Shown: positions 35,401 to 42,814, numbered from the stretch's first letter. The stretch is DNA of 64,000 nt from Girardinichthys multiradiatus (GCF_021462225.1 NC_061804.1:41665975-41729974); one strand, 5' to 3'. Notes: generated from the letters alone by a model not told the origin. Program-made: numbers and translations.

Positions 35401-38400
35401 CGGTTATTGAACATGCTGATACAGAAATGTTGACAGCCTTTTGGAAATCACAGTGAGTGTCAAACTCTATGGAATACATACAGAAACTACAGTTTTAGTA
35501 ATAGCAGCCAAGCTAATCACTACACTAGATGCTAAAGACAGTTTAAAATGTTAACTCTGTAGTCTTTTAATGCATTGTTTAAAATATTCAAAAACTGTTT
35601 TACAGTAACTAGTCCCTCCCAAACACAGTGTTATGGCTCCTCTGCTGCTGGCGTAAATGATGACGACTCACTAGAGGAAGGGTAGAAAAAAAGATTTTGA
35701 ATGCTGTTCTCATGTTTTCCTATATTACAGCCCTAAAAAGGAAACCTGAACTGGTATCTGCAGGTCAAAGCTTTCTGAAAAGCTGAAAATTGGAAAACAG
35801 CCACAAAATTCAAAGACCTTTATTAAAGGTAAACACCCACACACACCTTTAAAAAAATATTTAGCTCATCTTCTATTTAGATTTTCTAAAATGAAAAGAT
35901 TAAAGTAATCTGGCCTGATTCAGTACAGGTTCTGTATTTCAGCAGGTACCTGCTCTGTAGAACATGAAAACAGACATACATCACCATCATCAGGTCTGTT
36001 CTTAAAGCAGAGTGGGAAAAAGTCATAATGTTGTGGTGGATCAGCATGTAAACAATAGTACAATAACAGCCTATTTACAATTATTTTGAAAGTAGCCCAA
36101 TTGCTGATGTTAAATATAGTTCAGTGTTATAGCATTTGTCTGATAGCATCAAACAGGTTGTCCTGTGTGTGCCAGTGTTGCTCTGTGATGGACTGGTGAA
36201 CTGTCCAGAGACTACCTCACCTTTCGCCCAATGGTATGCAGCCTGAAAACTCCAGCGGATTGCAGGAAGTTCTGCTGTCAAAGGTTTTAAAAGGTACAGT
36301 CCTGGGGGTTCACTTTATAATAGGAATTTCCATTATTTACCTTTTAAGGCTTGGAACAGCAAGCGATCCAAAAGCTTTTTTATTTTTTCACAGAAAGATC
36401 TGAGCCTGATTAGAGAAACAGGCCTGAACAGCATCTGCCTCAGAACTGAACAGAGAGCTGTGTAATAATATGAGTTCAGTGTCACAGGAGAGGCAGGTGC
36501 ACCAATAATCTCTCTAAAAGCCTCACATAAGGTGGATTTGCTTCTAGCTTTGGTTTTTCGACAAACCCTGAGAACTCACTTTGAAAAGCAATGTTCCATT
36601 CTTGTCTCCTATAATCCTCCAGTAAAACAGTAATCCCAGGTTTTCAGGGTGGTGTAGAGACTGAAAGACATTTCTGCAATGTGGTGTGAGAGTACCTGAA
36701 AGCCATGCTTGCCCCTCCACCACGTGGTGTCCTCTTTAGGGGGCATGTCAATCACAGACACAATATCTCCAACCTGTTGAAAGCAACAGACAAGAAGAGG
36801 ATCAAGACTGTGTCCAAATAAAACATGCAAAAACTCATTGTCCACATAAACCTCAGGTTCCATAATGCTTGCTATCATCTTTCACTATCTGTCATTAAGT
36901 GTGTTCATAAATCCTTCTGTGGGAAGCTAAAGGATTCTGGGATAATTCTTTTTGCTTATTTAGACACAGAAGTAAGAACCTATGAGATATATTGATGAAT
37001 CATTTCCACATGTAACAACCAGAGACCTTACACCTCTTAGTTTTTAGCACTCAGGTGCTCCACAGAATTTGTTCCACTGTCCTTTAAATGTTTAATCACA
37101 TAGAAAGAAGTTGATTCTGTACCAGATACAAAAAATACAGAACCTTCCACAAGTATTCACACTATTTTTACACATCTTGTCACATTGTGACCTGAAACAC
37201 ATTTATTTTCTTGAATTTTAAAGCAATTGTCTAAAATAGTGCATGTTTGTGAAGTTGAAGGAAAGTAATATATGATTTTAATTTTTTCAAACTAATAAAA
37301 ATCTGAAAAATGTGGTGTGCTGAAATTCTTCTTTAGAAAATAGCTCAAGCTCAATCAGATTGAACAGAAAGGTGTCCCTGCCACAGGTTCCCAATTAGAT
37401 TTAGTTCTGGACTTTGACTTGGCCATTGTCATATATGAATGCTTTGATCTAAACAATTCCATTGTAGATCTGTCTGTATGTTTAGGTCAGTTATCCTGCT
37501 AGAAAGTGAACCCACTCAATTCTATAGTCTTTTGTAGCATCTAATAGACTTTCTTCCAGGTCTGTCCTGTATTTAGCTCATGTCCATCTTTCAGTCAACT
37601 CTGACAAGCTTCCCTGCTAAAACAAATCGTTCCTACAGCATGGTGCTGCCACCACCATATTTTTCTGTATGGCTGGTAAGTTCAGGATGATGTGCAACGG
37701 CCATGCCATATTGTCTCCAAAATGGCATGGGGCAAAACTTTCCACAATGGCTTTCTTCTTGATAGTCCTAAATAAAGGCCAATGTTCACAATTTCTTTTT
37801 AAACCAACAGCTCAGGCCTTCAAGGCACAGCTGTATTTAAACTGAGATCAAATTAAGCGTAGGTCTGTTCTGTTTACTAAGTAAGTAACTTTAAATGCAG
37901 TTGGTTGCAAAATATTTCATTTAGAGTGAAGGAGGCTTAATGCAAGGCACACCACACACCTGTAAAAAACATGTATCCTTTTCCTTTATAATGATGTGCT
38001 ACCTTGTGTCACTCACGTTAAGTCCTAATAAAACACACTGAAGTATGTAGCTGTAACAATTCAAGCAGTAGGATAACTTTTGCACAGTACGGTATATAAC
38101 AGTGGCTTCTGTAGAAATCATTAATATAGAGAATCACGTGCAGCCATGTGCTGCTGTAGTAAAGGCTGACCTGAATGAGAAGATGGAAAATAAACAGCAC
38201 GAACACCATTCAGTTTTTCCAGAGAAACAGCTCCATCATGTGATGTCATGAGTTCAGCTCTGTATATTGATTGGATGTGGAACTAGTCCACTCTGCCTAT
38301 TGGTTTACAAATGCTTTGTATTGTCACCTCAAATGACAGCTCATCCGAGGCCTGAGCAATGTAGCGCTTAATGACATGAGCAGCAGCGATCGCAGGAACG

Positions 38401-41400
38401 TTGATGGAGGACTCTTCATGAACCAGCAGGTGATTCCCTTTATTATCAACCTGGTCAAAACACACACACACACACACACACACACAATCTCAAAAACAGC
38501 ATAAGTGCACGTCTGTCTAATAGATCAGTATAGGGGACAGACAGTAAAGTAGACTGTAAGGCAACCTGAAGCCTTCTGGGAAATAAACCTATCATGATAA
38601 AAACAATTTTTTCAAGTGGCACATTTTTAGTGGTCGATTCTTCACGTGGTTTCAGATGGACTATGTTATTTGGAAGGGATATCCAAGGACCACAGATTTT
38701 TGAATTTTCTCATTGGAATTAGTGCATCTAATCTTTGCCAGAAATGAAAAAAACAATGTATAATGTCACCAGAAAAAGCTGAAGAAGAAACGTTTTGGCC
38801 ATGACTGTAAAAAAAATTAACCTGGTGAAAAAACATTTCAGAGTCAATCTAGATCTTTAAGACAGAGCAGAGTTCAGAGTTACCTCCATCCATGTGAGGG
38901 CAGGGCCACAGTTAATCTTGTTGTCAGCAATAGCTGAGAGTCGTGAGAGGTAAGCCAATAACATCTGGGAAACCGACTGAAGATGCAAGAAAGCAGATGA
39001 TTACTTCACTGTCCCATTCACTAATGCAACTTCAACTGTACTATTTAATAAAAACGTTAACTAAAATGGGTGAACGGCTACATGTGAAGATGTTTCACTT
39101 CAGTAAATGTGCTGCAGGACCAACAGGACCCGGCTCTGTAACACTGAGCTGTCTCAGTCCAGGTGCTTTTATATTTGCAGGGACAGATGATGTACAAGGC
39201 AGACTGGCAAATCTGCTGAAGTGTGCTGCTCCTCCCTGAACAGAGGCAGTTCCCAGTAGAGGTTTTGAAGTCCCACATTAACATGTGCTGTGAGAGAGGT
39301 TTTATATCCTATTTACAATCTGTAAATCAAACAGGATGGTCCCTTCTTGGACTCACAGCTGAAACTCTCATTGTCTCAGGACATACACTTACACCCACTA
39401 CACACACCACTGTGAACACAGTCTTTCCTTAGTTACAATATAGACCTTTTAATATATGATCGCCCTAAAACTCAAACCATAAATTTGTTGATGGAAGAAA
39501 CTGACCCTAGTTTAGTATTTTCACGCAGTCAGCTGACCTCTTTCTTGCACATTATGTTTAACTGTGTTTTGAATTAGATGTCTCTAAACCCTGAAATTAT
39601 CACAATTATTTCATCTTTTTACCACTGAAATTATGAAGATGATGGCTCATCCACTACTATTTTAGAATGCACTCAGCATTAACCAGGTTATAGTCATTTC
39701 AGCAATCTCCTCAGCTGCTTTGTTTACTTGCAGTGAACCAATAATATGAACCCTCTGAAGGAGAGAAGCCACTTTCCCATGTAATAAAATGTGTCCTAGC
39801 ATCAGATGATCCTGACGGCTCACTAAACATACGCTTTATTTCTCCTAAAGGATGATTCAGCAAAACTGTTGACAAATGCTTGCCTGTGTGCATCCAGGTA
39901 AACACAGGAAGTTGTTGAGAGGACAATTCAAAGTCAACACTAACATTTTAATCTCTTTCTAAGCTTTTTCTTAGAGCATAAATGCCTATTTATATTTATG
40001 TTGAAATCATTCTAAATAGTATAAAACAGTATTTAGCAGTTTTTACAAGCTGAATTAAATGTTAAAAGATAAATGTTAAAAAATATCAAAAGCATGAAGG
40101 ATAATTATTAACTGTTTATCCAATAATTTAGGCCTAAGGCTTTAGAAGCCTAACCCACAGTGATGCAGGGTTAGAGGTAGACTAGATTTGATCAGAAAAT
40201 GTTTATTTCAGTCATTGCAGACTTGACTTGGAAAAAATGACTTGTCTCTGATGATCTCTGTTATTATTCTGGAAGTGTCAGTGTAGTGGTAAAGCAGTTT
40301 GGTTTCATAACTGTATTCTTTTCAGAGCCTACAATAAAGTTTAATCCGGCTCAAAGTAGAGAGGGAACAACAAGAACAAAGTATTAATTATTGAGAGTAT
40401 CAAGTTGTAAGAAAACATCCTGAATATTAGAATTATGTAATGACTGATACCTTACTGTGATTAAAAAATGGCAGCAAATATTTGTGTCATTCTGGTTTTT
40501 AGTAAGGAGTGGATGGATCAGGAACAACATTTAAAGGTTTTAGAATTCAACCTTCACCGCAGGGATCAGTTTAAACTGAGAAAACTGACTCTAATACGGA
40601 TTTATTTATTTACAGTCCTGAACACCCCATTTGTCTATAATAGTTTGTCTATAATAGTTTGTCTATAATAGTTTGTCTATAATAGTTTGTCTATAATAGT
40701 ACACCATTTATATAAATCAAGACCAAACAATCTCACCTCCGACTGATCTGTCAGACTGTCCAATCGGGGAAGCTCAGGCAGCTGGGAGAAACGCCGGTCG
40801 TAGATACAGAGATGGAGGTGCTTGTCCAGAACACGGAAATCCTCATAGCTGCGCTTCACAATCCAGCTTCGACACTTCAGGAATAATCACACAGCAGTAA
40901 GATCCACTAAAACAGCCAGGCTGGGTTTGAGAGCTAATTGCATCTGCAGTTCTCATACTAATAAAGACAAGTGCATGCTATGAGAAATACACTCAAAGCA
41001 AAATCTAGGTTCACCATATTTTATTAATCACCACCTGTGACATTAAAGGAAGAGACAAAGTTGATTCTGATTACCCTCCTTGTGGAGGGCGTCTGCTGGA
41101 TAACCGCCAAGGCCATGGTTGTGTAGGCCACGATGTAATATTTCCATGTTAAAAGTCCTATTTTAATTTGATCTTATGTAATATTCTAATTTCCTGAAAA
41201 ACTGAATTTTAGTTTTTTATTAGCTATAAGAAACAATCATGAAAATAAACAAATATTTACAAATTGCATTCCAAGCAGTACTATGTGATATCAGTTTTGT
41301 GCACACTGATAAGTAGCCTCATGGAGTGGTGGAAATGAAACATGTCGATAGGTCATGCATATAGTTGGCAACAGAAGCAAACAGCTGGTCTTACATCATT

Positions 41401-42430
41401 TAGTATAGTACATCTATTGTATCTTCTCCTACAAAAACTGCTGGAACTGGTCATCTAGATCCAGAAGATCTCCACTGGATAGATGATCTGACTGGTGACT
41501 GGAGGAAGTCAAGATAATGCAGGCACTCCACAGATACATATGCTCCTGGCCACACTGTTGTCTCAATAAAGTCTTATTTTTACAGCAAAGCTTTCTTACT
41601 GCTTTCAAACAACAACTCTAGCTCTCCAGTGGAATTTCATACTGGGATTCAGCAATTGTCTTCATAAATAAAGAACATTAGCAGCTTACTCAGCCTTTTC
41701 AAGCTGAATACAGAGACTTCAAGCCAACAGCACAAGTGCAAACCCAGTGTTTCATTCAATCCACTCCATCCAGTGTAACCTATTTTTTGTCAAAACAAAA
41801 ATGGGATTTGTTCATTTTGATCCTATGAAAGAACCTGAAACCCCCACAGAGAGAAACTAGAGGTGGAAAAAGTCCTATGCTTTGATTTGCTACAGACAGA
41901 CCTATCTGAACTGAAGCCAGGGCTTGTAGGACTGAAGCTGTAGCACACAGCTCAACCGACTGATTCTGGTGCTGTTTTAAAATGCTGGCAGGGAAAGATG
42001 CCACAGGGAGGACTCTGCGGGCTTTTCTGCCTCACTTTCATATGGTGCTCCTGGTTACTCCTCCTTTTTTGGTTTGTGGCACTGAACGCGTCTCACTGTG
42101 CTACTGTCAACGTGCTGAACTCAAGGCCATGTTTATGCAGGATTTTTTTTTTCCTTTTCCAAATAGAACTGAGGTAGATTTACCGGTTTCCTAAAGGGTG
42201 TAAGAATTTAAATAAGCAACAAATGTACGAAACCTCTGAACAGAATGTAATGAAGGTCAGTAGCTTGCAGCATACATGTACACTTTCTCATCAGCAGGAT
42301 GTCATGTAGATGAGAAGTAACACAGTAAGGTCTGCTGTCTTACCTGGCAGTAAATATGAACCAAATACACCAGCTCTTTAGATTCAAAACCATTTCGTGT
42401 CACTTCACACTGCTCATCTCCGAGTGACAA
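3263..42430 (-). CDS. arhgap32: Rho GTPase-activating protein 32 (PX-SH3-RhoGAP), 18 exons, N-terminus missing
   Basis: Multi-exon gene. Joining the 18 exons listed separately below gives 5478 bases, 1825 codons plus stop, with every GT-AG junction and phase consistent. Order: PX domain (about residues 1-105 of the visible part), SH3 (about 130-195), RhoGAP (about 225-430, arginine finger in GIYRLSG, ELPNPLL and VWAPNLLR motifs), then about 1380 residues of low-complexity Ser/Pro/Tyr-rich tail ending in TALGQGAF and RPETKIRTE. By family knowledge, this protein stimulates GTP hydrolysis on RhoA, Rac1 and Cdc42. It sits at synapses and membranes with Fyn, PSD-95 and cadherin/catenin partners, and the PX domain binds phosphoinositides. 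The tail and GAP region match ARHGAP32 better than the related ARHGAP33. Which teleost paralogue (a or b) is undecided. Roughly 130 residues before the PX domain, expected from mammals, are not visible. Large introns carry many transposons. Confidence 0.93.
5588..6870 (+). mobile_element. Decayed Tc1-like transposon in arhgap32 intron
   Basis: It starts with the familiar teleost Tc1 end GCCTTGTAAAAATATTCATA and continues with text parallel to a full element: a transposase-like region around 5930-6850 in plus orientation with many stops and frameshifts, including a C-terminal piece near 6640-6720. The 3' inverted repeat is not clear. Opposite in orientation to the host gene, it fills most of the 1.8 kb intron 5480-7299. 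Confidence 0.75.
7300..7964 (-). CDS. arhgap32: arhgap32 exon: polyproline tail segment
   Basis: 665 bases. A run of seven prolines is followed by [19 protein letters not shown], a conserved block of the ARHGAP32 tail, and then Ser/Thr/Pro-rich low complexity. Polyproline stretches here are likely SH3-binding sites. The frame stays open past the donor (GAG|GTAAAT), but the next exon continues the family match. Confidence 0.9.
8173..9009 (-). CDS. arhgap32: arhgap32 exon: tail, [19 protein letters not shown] region
   Basis: 837 bases, 278 full codons plus split codons. It begins [20 protein letters not shown] and continues with [18 protein letters not shown] and [20 protein letters not shown], all subfamily hallmarks. 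The second half is Ser/Pro-rich and less conserved. Donor CCAG|GTAAGG. Confidence 0.93.
9133..9207 (-). CDS. arhgap32: arhgap32 exon: short tail exon
   Basis: 75 bases. It encodes [20 protein letters not shown], then HNVE. The [10 protein letters not shown] phospho-type motif is conserved. A neighbouring 75-base intron (9208-9282) is one of the shortest in the gene. Confidence 0.9.
9283..9428 (-). CDS. arhgap32: arhgap32 exon: basic tail segment
   Basis: 146 bases. It encodes [19 protein letters not shown], then [20 protein letters not shown]. It is rich in Lys, Arg and Ser and conserved in the family. The donor is CCTG|GTGAGT. Confidence 0.92.
9714..9915 (-). CDS. arhgap32: arhgap32 exon: tail, [16 protein letters not shown] segment
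   Basis: 202 bases. It encodes [20 protein letters not shown], then [14 protein letters not shown] and [20 protein letters not shown]. This is a strongly conserved post-GAP segment specific to the ARHGAP32 subfamily. Split codons lie at both ends. Confidence 0.92.
10006..10151 (-). CDS. arhgap32: arhgap32 exon: C-terminal helix of RhoGAP
   Basis: 146 bases. It encodes [20 protein letters not shown], then [20 protein letters not shown] and SSLIREGT. It closes the GAP domain. The end of this exon begins the unstructured tail. Confidence 0.93.
10845..10990 (-). repeat. LINE-tail-like interspersed repeat
   Basis: Text of the type ATTCAATCTATTTATAATCT followed by GGCACTTTACAAAA and CCATCCAATCA resembles the 3' tails of fish L2-type elements in reverse orientation. 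The rest of the intron 10152-11156 holds nothing recognisable. Confidence 0.5.
11157..11264 (-). CDS. arhgap32: arhgap32 exon: RhoGAP, conserved Asn motif
   Basis: 108 bases. It encodes [20 protein letters not shown], then [15 protein letters not shown]. The asparagine of WAPNLL is invariant in RhoGAP domains and stabilises the arginine finger. Split arginine codons lie at both ends. Confidence 0.94.
11706..11788 (-). CDS. arhgap32: arhgap32 exon: RhoGAP helix
   Basis: 83 bases. It encodes [20 protein letters not shown], then QLPPPHY, with the last arginine codon split across the donor (AG|GTCAGT). The upstream intron carries a 1.6 kb Tc1 element whose decayed end lies only about 45 bases from the acceptor. 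Confidence 0.92.
11834..13406 (+). mobile_element. Nearly full-length Tc1-like transposon
   Basis: The right end CCCTTTATTTTTTTGAGCAG and the left AAAAAATAAAGGGAACAC form inverted repeats. The outermost left bases are decayed. It carries a transposase frame (separate entry). It is inserted in the arhgap32 intron 11789-13783, antisense to the gene, about 45 bases from a splice acceptor. Confidence 0.93.
12122..13147 (+). pseudogene. Tc1-like transposase with a single nonsense codon
   Basis: Cut-and-paste DDE transposase. From ATG at 12122 the frame runs 342 codons to TGA at 13145 with just one internal TGA, at 12191-12193 (after QDETSM). This is probably a CGA-to-TGA change, because the family has arginine there. 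A helix-turn-helix ([16 protein letters not shown]) and an arginine-rich hinge ([10 protein letters not shown]) come first. The DD34E catalytic set looks intact: [27 protein letters not shown]. Downstream of the stop, the frame from GTG at 12197 stays open for 316 residues. Length equals the usual Tc1 transposase. Confidence 0.93.
13784..13928 (-). CDS. arhgap32: arhgap32 exon: RhoGAP core
   Basis: 145 bases, ends in phase 0. It encodes [20 protein letters not shown], then [16 protein letters not shown] and QLYEKFS. The conserved lysine of KLYFRELP and the P-x-PLL turn form the GTPase-binding face. Confidence 0.94.
13929..15202. other. Intron of arhgap32, nothing recognised
   Basis: AT-rich intron with poly-T and poly-A stretches around 14220-14300. 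No transposon ends or coding similarity seen. Confidence 0.6.
15203..15305 (-). CDS. arhgap32: arhgap32 exon: RhoGAP arginine finger
   Basis: 103 bases, phase 1 to 2. It encodes [19 protein letters not shown], then [14 protein letters not shown]. The arginine of GIYRLSG (codon 15240-15238) is the catalytic arginine finger inserted into the GTPase active site. It is intact, so the protein should be catalytically competent. Confidence 0.94.
16090..16745 (-). mobile_element. L2-type LINE reverse transcriptase fragment
   Basis: Reading the minus strand, fragments of a non-LTR reverse transcriptase appear in order: [13 protein letters not shown] (about 16640-16590), [20 protein letters not shown] (about 16480-16420) and [15 protein letters not shown] (about 16400-16355). 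YADD is the catalytic motif at 16390-16379. Frames are broken by indels. A low-complexity 3' part with a GCACTTTATATTTA tail follows to about 16090. Same orientation as the host gene, in the intron 15306-18882. Confidence 0.8.
17255..17345 (+). repeat. hAT-type repeat end fragment
   Basis: TAGGGTTGTCACAATACTGG followed by GATACAGATACT resembles the terminal region of common vertebrate hAT non-autonomous elements. No matching right end was found. Confidence 0.45.
18005..18180 (+). repeat. LINE/SINE 3' tail repeat
   Basis: Ends in TTGTAAAGTGGGGCTATATA and AATAAAAATGAACTGGATTG, the text of a fish L2-type tail with TGAATTGAA-like units. Isolated, no coding part. Confidence 0.5.
18883..19032 (-). 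CDS. arhgap32: arhgap32 exon: entry to RhoGAP domain, contains short-isoform start codon
   Basis: 150 bases. It encodes [20 protein letters not shown], then [20 protein letters not shown] and EHLLNSGHD. The methionine codon in SFMKSRP is at 18988-18986. In mammals the short ARHGAP32 isoform without PX and SH3 begins at the matching methionine, so this exon is probably shared by both isoforms. From it the reading frame would be 1610 residues. FGCDLGEHL is the first helix region of the RhoGAP fold. Confidence 0.93.
19033..22483. other. First part of the 15.3 kb arhgap32 intron
   Basis: Mostly unannotated AT-rich sequence. A stretch at about 20640-21140 contains an AATAAA (21052-21057) within text that looks like the R/U5 side of an LTR, but I could not define both ends. 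Otherwise nothing recognised. Confidence 0.4.
22484..22861. mobile_element. hAT-type MITE
   Basis: A 378-base element bounded by TAGGGCTGAAAC and GTTGCAGCCCTA, flanked by 8-base target duplications GTCTCTTT (22476-22483) and GTCCCTTT (22862-22869) with one mismatch. Subterminal AATCGATTA-type motifs occur at both ends. There is no coding capacity. Eight-base duplications are characteristic of hAT transposition. Confidence 0.85.
22870..24879. other. Intron sequence, nothing recognised
   Basis: AT-rich intronic sequence. Small open frames on both strands show no family signature or exon junctions. Confidence 0.5.
24880..25460 (-). promoter_or_regulatory. CpG-rich block, candidate internal promoter of the short arhgap32 isoform
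   Basis: Against an AT-rich, CpG-poor background this block has many CpGs, densest at 25240-25450 (GAGCGCGCGCCGGAGACC and CACGCGCTCCG). It lies inside the intron between the SH3 and RhoGAP exons, exactly where mammalian ARHGAP32 needs a promoter for the isoform lacking PX and SH3. On the minus strand a TTTAAA lies near 25396. A perfect donor follows downstream at 25233-25232. Confidence 0.6.
25234..25380 (-). other. arhgap32: Candidate non-coding first exon of short arhgap32 isoform
   Basis: The minus strand reads GCGGTATGGAGAGGAG|GTAAGAAACAG; the donor consensus is excellent. Joined to the exon at 19032, the only ATG near the junction gives a five-codon upstream reading frame (MERSI) stopping at 19028-19026. 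That is 37 bases before the methionine at 18988. The 5' boundary is a guess. The existence of the exon is inferred from CpG context, donor and family knowledge. Confidence 0.5.
25461..27289. other. Intron sequence upstream of the candidate internal promoter
   Basis: AT-rich and CpG-poor. It contains one copy of a 21-base string (26659-26679) that recurs at 27728-27748. Otherwise nothing recognised. Confidence 0.45.
27290..27425 (+). mobile_element. Isolated Tc1-like terminal repeat
   Basis: GTGCCTTGCAAAAGTATACA followed by CCCCATCAATTG and a GAAGTTGAAGGCAAAGGATG segment is a decayed Tc1 end of the same broad family as the one at 5588. No internal sequence follows. Confidence 0.65.
27712..27805 (+). 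repeat. G-rich, telomere-like block
   Basis: Several GGGTTAGGG-like units are interspersed over about 90 bases. The segment 27759-27778 (GGGCTGGGGTTAGGGTAGGG) satisfies a four-run G-quadruplex pattern with loops of two to four bases. It lies on the non-transcribed orientation of arhgap32. Confidence 0.6.
27917..28200 (+). repeat. Duplicated segment, copy 1 (B then A order)
   Basis: Contains segment B (GAAACAGAAGCCAACAGATT, about 27917-28000) followed by segment A (about 28050-28195, with TTCTGTAGGAAGTAAAAGGA and GGACAGCAGAAGGCTGAAGC). Both recur near 31.0-31.5 kb in the opposite order. Confidence 0.75.
28201..29039. other. Intron sequence, nothing recognised
   Basis: AT-rich intronic DNA without recognisable elements. 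Confidence 0.5.
29040..29285 (+). mobile_element. Tc1-like C-terminal fragment
   Basis: TAGGATGGCCCAGTCAAAGT followed by text matching the transposase C-terminus and downstream region of other copies here (compare about 6640-6790). No open frame. Confidence 0.6.
30319..30508 (-). repeat. tRNA-derived SINE, copy 1
   Basis: In reverse orientation, it begins GGGCGTGGCGGTGGCGCC at 30508 and reads a box-B-like GGTTCGAGTCC equivalent (ACTCGAACC on the plus strand at 30415-30423), then the shared tail GGCCACTAGTGCC (30326-30338). It is the same family as copies at 34714 and 43566. Possible but weak target duplications (CTTCCAT-like). Confidence 0.8.
31020..31510 (+). repeat. Duplicated segment, copy 2 (A then B order)
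   Basis: Segment A (about 31025-31180: TTCTGTAGGAAGTAAAATGA and GGACAGCAGAAGGCTGAAGC) precedes segment B (about 31425-31510: GAAACAGAAGCCAACAGGTT, then TACTGGTCACCATCAGTCAG). A hAT-like end (TAGGGCTGGGCCATA, about 31252-31330) lies between them. Confidence 0.75.
32160..32440 (+). repeat. LTR-like fragment (tentative)
   Basis: A T-rich stretch with AATAAA (about 32380-32386) followed by CCTTTCTTTTACTCAGAGTT resembles the R/U5 part of fish gypsy-type LTRs. Ends and duplications were not defined. Confidence 0.3.
32441..34301. other. Intron sequence, nothing recognised
   Basis: Mixed composition with a G-run at 33208-33216. No coding similarity or clear transposon ends. Confidence 0.45.
34302..34383 (-). 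CDS. arhgap32: arhgap32 exon: end of SH3
   Basis: 82 bases, ends in phase 1. It encodes [20 protein letters not shown], then TNSVPKP. The G-F-F-P-S-x-x-V motif closes the SH3 fold. The following intron is 15.3 kb, the longest confirmed one, and holds the candidate internal promoter. Confidence 0.93.
34714..34913 (+). repeat. tRNA-derived SINE, copy 2, with target duplications
   Basis: Pol III-type head: box A TGGTGTAGGGGTTAAGCGC, box B GGTTCGAGTCC. A pyrimidine-rich body follows (CTCCCCCTCTCTCTACTCCC), then the tail AATAAAGGCCACTAGTGCC and poly(A). It is flanked by ACAGTCTCTACAA (34701-34713) and ACAGTCTCTGCAA (34914-34926), a 13-base target-site duplication with one difference. Lies in the arhgap32 intron 34384-36695, antisense. 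Confidence 0.9.
34927..36695. other. Remainder of arhgap32 intron, nothing recognised
   Basis: AT-rich. Short open frames lack family signatures. Confidence 0.5.
36696..36773 (-). CDS. arhgap32: arhgap32 exon: SH3 core
   Basis: 26 codons, phase 0. It encodes [20 protein letters not shown], then GKHGFQ. The WW pair and the GDIVSVID strand are the ligand-groove residues of the SH3 domain. Acceptor TCAACAG, donor CAG|GTACTC. Confidence 0.93.
37136..37980 (-). mobile_element. Non-autonomous or decayed Tc1-like element
   Basis: The left end AACCTTCCACAAGTATTCAC and the right subterminal GGTTGCAAAATATTTCATTT plus AAGGCACACCACACAC match the two sides of a common teleost Tc1 family. The interior (GGACTTTGACTTGGCCATTG, CCTGCTAGAAAGTGAACC) corresponds to minus-strand transposase remnants. 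No open frame. It sits in the intron 36774-38327. Confidence 0.7.
38328..38450 (-). CDS. arhgap32: arhgap32 exon: PX-SH3 linker and start of SH3
   Basis: 41 codons, phase 0. It encodes [20 protein letters not shown] and ends in ASDELSFE, the first strand of the SH3 fold (ALYDF-like position). A (CA)n run sits in the intron immediately upstream of the acceptor, where a polypyrimidine tract would be expected: on the minus strand it reads as (TG)n followed by TTTTGACCAG. Confidence 0.92.
38457..38486. repeat. (CA)n microsatellite beside splice acceptor
   Basis: CA dinucleotides begin a few bases upstream (minus-strand sense) of the acceptor of the exon at 38450, so the transcript carries (UG)n immediately before the 3' splice site. 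Confidence 0.9.
38884..38976 (-). CDS. arhgap32: arhgap32 exon: end of PX domain
   Basis: 31 codons, phase 0. It encodes [20 protein letters not shown], then [11 protein letters not shown]. Two acceptor AGs are possible, 12 bases apart. I chose the upstream one (CTTCAG) because it keeps the SVSQ residues that match the family before MLLAYL. The nearer AG (CCCAG) would delete four residues and could give a NAGNAG-like variant. Donor GAG|GTAACT. Confidence 0.9.
38977..40629. other. Intron of arhgap32, nothing recognised
   Basis: AT-rich, no recognisable elements. Confidence 0.5.
40629..40702. repeat. 15-base tandem repeat near PX exon donor
   Basis: Five near-perfect copies of TGTCTATAATAGTTT (unit boundaries arbitrary) end about 33 bases inside the intron from the donor at 40736-40735. 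Confidence 0.95.
40737..40874 (-). CDS. arhgap32: arhgap32 exon: PX domain core
   Basis: 46 codons, phase 0. It encodes [20 protein letters not shown], then [13 protein letters not shown]. The R-S-Y-x-D-F signature is the phosphoinositide-binding stretch of PX domains. The donor GAG|GTGAG is at 40735-40736. A five-copy 15-base tandem repeat begins about 30 bases further into the intron. Confidence 0.92.
40875..42343. other. Intron of arhgap32, nothing recognised
   Basis: AT-rich. It contains a short text around 41070-41130 (CCTTGTGGAGGGCGTCTGCT) that looks like a repeat fragment but was not identified. Confidence 0.45.
42344..42430 (-). CDS. arhgap32: arhgap32 exon: start of PX domain
   Basis: 29 codons, phase 0 at both ends, flanked by CTTTCAG and CAG|GTAAGA. 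It encodes [14 protein letters not shown], then [11 protein letters not shown]. This is the first strand pair of the PX domain. It is the most upstream exon I can recognise. The preceding exon, expected to encode a conserved HFHYEN-type segment, was not found in the rest of the window. Confidence 0.85.
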
Positions 42431-42814
42431 CTGAAAGACAAAATGAAGACAGATGCTGGAGCGTTACACATCTGGATCCGAACAACAAAAACACACTGGA
42501 TCAAATGACAAGAACTGAATTCATTTTAAGCCATACAGTGTTTGACAGGTCTGTAAATACAACTCTGGATATAACCAATACTGTACAGTATAGGATATAC
42601 CACGTGATGCTAATTACACAGTTTTGGCAACAGTATTTGGTTTTATCTGTGTACATGATAAGAAGCACCTGCAGATCTCAGGAAGAACCACAACAAGCTG
42701 AAGCATACACTGATATTTAGAATGGAGAGGAGAGACAACATCCTCCAGAATAATTAAACCATTTCATACCCATGTACTCAAACCACTGTACATCAGTTTG
42801 TTGTTCTCTTTAAA

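Noticed and set aside
38964..38966. ATG at the start of the MLLAYL segment as an initiation codon
   Set aside because: It is internal to the PX domain and preceded in frame by conserved residues from a proper acceptor.
40629..40702. Regular repeats as a CRISPR-like array
   Set aside because: Units are directly adjacent with no spacers, in a vertebrate intron; this is a minisatellite.
42397..42720. 107-codon plus-strand frame overlapping the first PX exon
   Set aside because: Antisense shadow partly over a coding exon; no family signature.
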